Part shown: positions 14,939-18,360 of the stretch, one piece after another
Layout: each line of letters opens with the position of its first letter
Position numbering within the stretch: position 1 is the first letter of the stretch
Assembly: GCA_900542005.1 (NCBI GenBank)
Contig: UQLW01000047.1
Span: forward strand, 1 to 18,360
DNA from: an uncultured Eubacteriales bacterium
GTDB lineage: Bacteria > Bacillota > Clostridia > Christensenellales > UMGS416
Reading direction: 5' to 3'
DNA: 18,360 nucleotides
Position numbers and translations under genes: made by a program
The notes under the pieces: generated by a model
The model's input: only the letters and a program-made list of their open reading frames with translations
Database searches by the model: none
What the model was told of the DNA's origin: nothing

Positions 14939-16123
14939 ATGGCGAAGGAACCTTGGCGGTTTGATACGGGTTCCGGCAAAGACGTGTCCCTATATGTGCA
15001 TATTCCCTTCTGTGCCAGCCGCTGCCGGTATTGCGACTTCGCCTCCAATGTGGCGGGCCGAAGCGCCATGGAGCGCTATGTAAGCTGCCTGATGCGGGAG
15101 ATGGACCAATGGGCACCGGCCCTGGAGGGGCGCAGCGTATCGACCGTGTTCTTTGGCGGCGGCACGCCGGGGCTGCTGCCGCCGGAGCTGACCGCCCGGC
15201 TGGCGGAGAGGATCCGGAGCCGGTTCGACTGCCGGGCGGACGGCGAATGGACACTGGAGAGCAACCCCGAGACAACGGATCTTGAGCGGGCGCAGCAATG
15301 GCGCGCCATGGGCTTCAACCGCCTTTCCCTGGGATTGCAGGCCGCGCAGCCGGCGCTGCTCGCCATGCTTGGGCGGCGGGCGGACGCCGGACGCCTGCTG
15401 GCAGCGGCGCAGGAGGCCCGCCAGGCAGGGCTGGATAACCTGAATGTGGATCTCATGGCGTCCCTGCCGGGGCAGCGGATGGAGGACCTGCTGGCAAGCG
15501 TGGATGTAGCCGTCCGCGCAGGCGCCAGCCACATCTCCCTATACGCGCTGGTGGTGCATGAGGACACGCCCCTGGGGCGGGAGATCAGCTCCGGCGTTCT
15601 CGCCCAGCCCGGCGAAGATGAGGATCGGGATATGTTTGAGGCGGCCTGCCGGCGTCTGGAGGCGGAAGGCTATGGGCGCTATGAGATCTCCAACTTCGCC
15701 CGGCCCGGCCGGGAGAGCCGGCACAACCTGGTCTATTGGCGCCGGGGCGATTACCTGGGCCTGGGCGCGTCTGCGGCCTCCTGCGACGGAGGGCGGCGCT
15801 GGTGCAATGAAGCCGGGCTTGAAGCCTATTGCCGGCGTATGGAAGCGGGCGTGGCCCCCTGGAATGAAGTGGAGACGCTTGCCGAGGCGGATAAGGCCTT
15901 TGAGACCTTGATGCTGGGGCTGCGGCTGACCCGGGGAATCGACCGCGCCGCCTTTCGGGAGCGCTTCGGTTATGACTGCGCGGTCCGCTTCCGCCCGCTG
16001 CTTGCCCGCTGGATCCGGGCGGGCCTGGCCCGGCTGACCGGGGAGCGCCTGGCGCTGACCGCTGCCGGCCTGGACGTGCAGAACGCCCTGCTGGTGGAGC
16101 TGATGGAGGCCATGGGTCTGTAG
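14939..16123 (+). CDS. hemW: Heme chaperone HemW (radical SAM, HemN-like)
   Basis: This 394-residue protein is HemW, the HemN-like radical SAM protein that binds heme and is thought to deliver it to target proteins; it is not a true coproporphyrinogen oxidase. The cluster motif is C25-x3-C29-x2-C32 followed by DF (FCASRCRYCDF). GGGTP lies at 73-77, ESNPET follows, and HNLVYW at 262-267 fits the HNxxYW motif tied to HemW heme binding. The C-terminal HemN-type domain is complete. The ATG at 14939 has AAAGGAG 7 nt upstream. It lies 25 nt after the second ABC gene with no promoter or terminator between, so it probably reads from the marR promoter. In related Firmicutes it usually sits between lepA and hrcA. 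Confidence 0.93.
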   Translation: MAKEPWRFDTGSGKDVSLYVHIPFCASRCRYCDFASNVAGRSAMERYVSCLMREMDQWAPALEGRSVSTVFFGGGTPGLLPPELTARLAERIRSRFDCRADGEWTLESNPETTDLERAQQWRAMGFNRLSLGLQAAQPALLAMLGRRADAGRLLAAAQEARQAGLDNLNVDLMASLPGQRMEDLLASVDVAVRAGASHISLYALVVHEDTPLGREISSGVLAQPGEDEDRDMFEAACRRLEAEGYGRYEISNFARPGRESRHNLVYWRRGDYLGLGASAASCDGGRRWCNEAGLEAYCRRMEAGVAPWNEVETLAEADKAFETLMLGLRLTRGIDRAAFRERFGYDCAVRFRPLLARWIRAGLARLTGERLALTAAGLDVQNALLVELMEAMGL

Positions 16124-16166
16124 AAGAAAATAAGAACAAAGCGTAAACAAAGCCGCCTGCGCCAGA

Positions 16167-16192
16167 ATTTGTCTTGCCAGCCCTTGACAAAT
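16167..16192. repeat. 7-bp inverted repeat overlapping the hrcA -35 box
   Basis: ATTTGTC (16167-16173) and GACAAAT (16186-16192) form a perfect inverted repeat with a 12-nt centre, and a GCC/GGC pair extends it beyond a 3-nt bulge. It covers most of the TTGACA box. There is no T-run, so it is a poor terminator; it may be an extra operator or chance. Confidence 0.35.
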
Positions 16193-16212
16193 GGCGGGGG
16201 CGGTGTTATTTT
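16184..16212 (+). promoter_or_regulatory. Sigma-A promoter of the hrcA-grpE-dnaK operon
   Basis: A consensus TTGACA (16184-16189), a 17-nt spacer and TATTTT (16207-16212). The start site would fall just before the CIRCE element, as usual for HrcA-regulated operons. TTTTAT shifted by 2 nt is an alternative -10 box. Confidence 0.75.
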
Positions 16213-16227
16213 ATAGGTAATTCGTGA

Positions 16228-16254
16228 TTAGCACTCGATTCGAGTGAGTGCTAA
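16228..16254. promoter_or_regulatory. CIRCE operator (HrcA binding site)
   Basis: TTAGCACTC, nine bases, GAGTGCTAA: a perfect 9-9-9 match to the CIRCE consensus. It lies between the promoter and the hrcA start, so HrcA should repress hrcA-grpE-dnaK until heat or unfolded protein ties up its GroEL partner. Confidence 0.98.
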
Positions 16255-16274
16255 CAACGAAAGGAGGCGTTGGG

Positions 16275-17351
16275 ATGGAACTCAATGAGCGTAAGCTGGC
16301 CATACTGAAGGCGATTGTCGAGGACTATATCGCTACGGCCGAGCCCGTCGGTTCCCGGACGCTGTCGAGGAAATATATCCCCAGCCTGTCCTCGGCCACC
16401 ATCCGCAACGAGATGAGCGACCTGGAGGAAATGGGCTATTTGCTGCAGCCGCATACCTCGGCCGGGCGCATCCCTTCGGAGGCGGCCTACCGGCTTTATG
16501 TGGATCAGCTGATGGAACAGCAGCCCCTTTCGCCGGAGGAGATCAACCAGATCCGCCAGCAGGCCTGGCGCAAGGACGAGCAGATGCAGACCATCATCCG
16601 GCAGACGGCCTACATCATCAGCGAGCTGACCCAGTATACGGCGCTGGTGCTGGCCCCGCAGCTGCGACGGGCCACGCTGAAGCGCATTCAGCTGGTCTAT
16701 CTTTCCGCGGGCATGGCGCTGGTCGTCATTGTGACCGATACGACGGTGGTCAAGGATTCCATCCTGCCGATCCCGGAAGGGATCACAGAGGAGGATCTGA
16801 CGCGGATATCCCGGCTTTTGACCGAGCGCTTTGCCGGCCACAGCCTGACGGATATCGACCTGCAGACGGTGGAGGCGCTGCAGAAGGATCTGTACCGCAA
16901 CCGTGTATTCTTTGATAGCCTTATCCGGGCGCTCAACGACAGCATCCTGAAGCCCGACCGGGGCCGCCTGGTGCTGGACGGCGCGGTGAATATCTTCCAC
17001 TATCCGGAATATAAGGACATTGACAAGGCGCGGCATTTTTTAACCATGCTGGAAACCCGCGATCAGCTTTACCGCATGCTGGCCAAGCGCACCAAATGGG
17101 AATATACCATTACGATTGGAGACGAAAACCAGGAGCGGGAGCTGCGGGACTATTCGGTGGTCACGGCCACCTACAAGGTAGGCAGCCGGCCGGTGGGCTC
17201 CATCGGGGTCATCGGCCCCATGCGGATGAATTATCCGCGGGTGGTTCAGGTGCTCAGCGAGGCCACCCAGAGCCTGGGCGAAATCTTTTCGGAAAAGAAC
17301 CACAACATCGAGCATAGAAACGGAAAGGGCGAACAAAATGAAAAAGCATGA
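16275..17351 (+). CDS. hrcA: Heat-inducible transcription repressor HrcA
   Basis: This 358-residue repressor binds CIRCE and controls the class I heat-shock genes. The N-terminal winged helix is clear: LNERKLAILKAIVEDYI (3-19), AEPVGSRTLSRKY, SSATIRNEMSDLEEMGYL (HTH recognition region), and the signature HTSAGRIPSEAAYRLYVD. The remainder is the GAF-like dimerisation domain, ending with VGSIGVIGPMRMNYPRVV, a strongly conserved C-terminal block. The ATG at 16275 has AAGGAGG 7 nt upstream and starts directly after the CIRCE element, so repression is autogenous. The gene overlaps grpE by 14 nt. Confidence 0.97.
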   Translation: MELNERKLAILKAIVEDYIATAEPVGSRTLSRKYIPSLSSATIRNEMSDLEEMGYLLQPHTSAGRIPSEAAYRLYVDQLMEQQPLSPEEINQIRQQAWRKDEQMQTIIRQTAYIISELTQYTALVLAPQLRRATLKRIQLVYLSAGMALVVIVTDTTVVKDSILPIPEGITEEDLTRISRLLTERFAGHSLTDIDLQTVEALQKDLYRNRVFFDSLIRALNDSILKPDRGRLVLDGAVNIFHYPEYKDIDKARHFLTMLETRDQLYRMLAKRTKWEYTITIGDENQERELRDYSVVTATYKVGSRPVGSIGVIGPMRMNYPRVVQVLSEATQSLGEIFSEKNHNIEHRNGKGEQNEKA

Positions 17352-17880
17352 GACCAAGGCCAAGGAACCTGAAAAGGTGGATCAGGCTAAGGCGGCGGAG
17401 GCTGAAGCCCCGGTAGAGGAGGCGGAAAATCCCCTCCAGAAGGAACTGGACGAGGCCATTGCCAAGCGGGATGAATATCTGAAGCTGGCCCAGCTTGCCC
17501 GGGCGGAATTTGACAACTACCGCCGGAGAAACCAGAACGTGCGCACCGACGCCCTGGCCGAAGGCGCCGCGGAAACCATAACGGCGCTGCTGCCGGTCCT
17601 GGATAACCTGGAGCGGGCCGTGGCTGCGGGGGGAGAAGGCAGCTATGCCGAGGGCGTGGCTATGGTGCTGCGGCAATTTACCGATTGCCTGAAAAGCCTT
17701 GGCGTGACCGAGATCCCCTGCGAGTCCGGCGCGGCCTTTGACCCGAATCTGCATAACGCGGTGCTGAACGGCCCGGCCGACGAGGAGCATCCGGAGGGCA
17801 CGATCCTGACGGTGCTGCAAAAGGGCTATGAATATAAATCGCGGATCCTGCGCCACAGCATGGTACAGGTAGCCCAATAA
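17338..17880 (+). CDS. grpE: Nucleotide exchange factor GrpE
   Basis: This 180-residue cochaperone releases ADP from DnaK. The acidic N-terminal tail (1-30) leads into a long coiled coil (about 32-75, with RAEFDNYRRRNQ). A four-helix bundle with LLPVLDNLERAVA follows, and the C-terminal beta-wing has the conserved FDPNLHNAV (about 138-146) and GYEYKSRILRHSMVQVA. The ATG at 17338 lies inside the end of hrcA with AAAGGG 8 nt upstream, so the two are probably translationally coupled. It is slightly shorter than many GrpE proteins because of a short N-terminal tail. Confidence 0.97.
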   Translation: MKKHETKAKEPEKVDQAKAAEAEAPVEEAENPLQKELDEAIAKRDEYLKLAQLARAEFDNYRRRNQNVRTDALAEGAAETITALLPVLDNLERAVAAGGEGSYAEGVAMVLRQFTDCLKSLGVTEIPCESGAAFDPNLHNAVLNGPADEEHPEGTILTVLQKGYEYKSRILRHSMVQVAQ

Positions 17881-17924
17881 ACGACAATCATCCATTTTCA
17901 TAACAAAACCTAAGGAGGTTCATC

Positions 17925-18360
<436 letters not shown>

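Overview
The window comes from a GC-rich anaerobic Firmicute, most likely a member of the Clostridia. The evidence is the strong AAGGAGG ribosome binding sites, vegetative promoters of the TTGNNN-17-TATNNT type, an HrcA/CIRCE heat-shock operon, and a complete [FeFe]-hydrogenase maturation operon. The intracellular GH29 fucosidase suggests a host-glycan (gut) habitat, but that is inference. I cannot name a genus. I saw no rRNA, tRNA, CRISPR array or insertion sequence.

Left block (1-4632). Three minus-strand genes form one operon: a GNAT acetyltransferase, an Old-Yellow-Enzyme-type flavin oxidoreductase, and a zinc-dependent phospholipase C-like protein that runs off the left edge. A compact divergent promoter pair at 2182-2247 separates them from two plus-strand genes, a D-2-hydroxyacid dehydrogenase and a GH29 alpha-L-fucosidase. 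A strong terminator (4594-4632) ends that unit.

Hydrogenase maturation block (4676-8902). A clear promoter drives a structured leader of about 150 nt that ends in an intrinsic terminator placed just ahead of the first ribosome binding site. TM1266-family gene, hydE, hydG and hydF follow, with overlaps or a 16-nt gap. HydE and HydG make the organic ligands and the iron-CO/CN synthon of the H-cluster, and HydF is the scaffold. The hydrogenase itself (hydA) is not in the window. The leader looks like an attenuator or riboswitch that I cannot assign to a known class, and it is the most interesting signal here.

Translation and stress block (8943-18360). lepA has its own promoter and terminator. 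Then comes a cassette of a MarR-type regulator and two ABC exporter half-transporters, followed by hemW, and then the CIRCE-controlled hrcA-grpE-dnaK operon (dnaK cut by the right edge). lepA-hemW-hrcA-grpE-dnaK is a familiar Firmicute neighbourhood, so the MarR-ABC cassette looks inserted between lepA and hemW. It appears to place hemW under the MarR promoter. The first ABC gene carries an in-frame TAA. Two inverted 15-bp sites flank the marR promoter.
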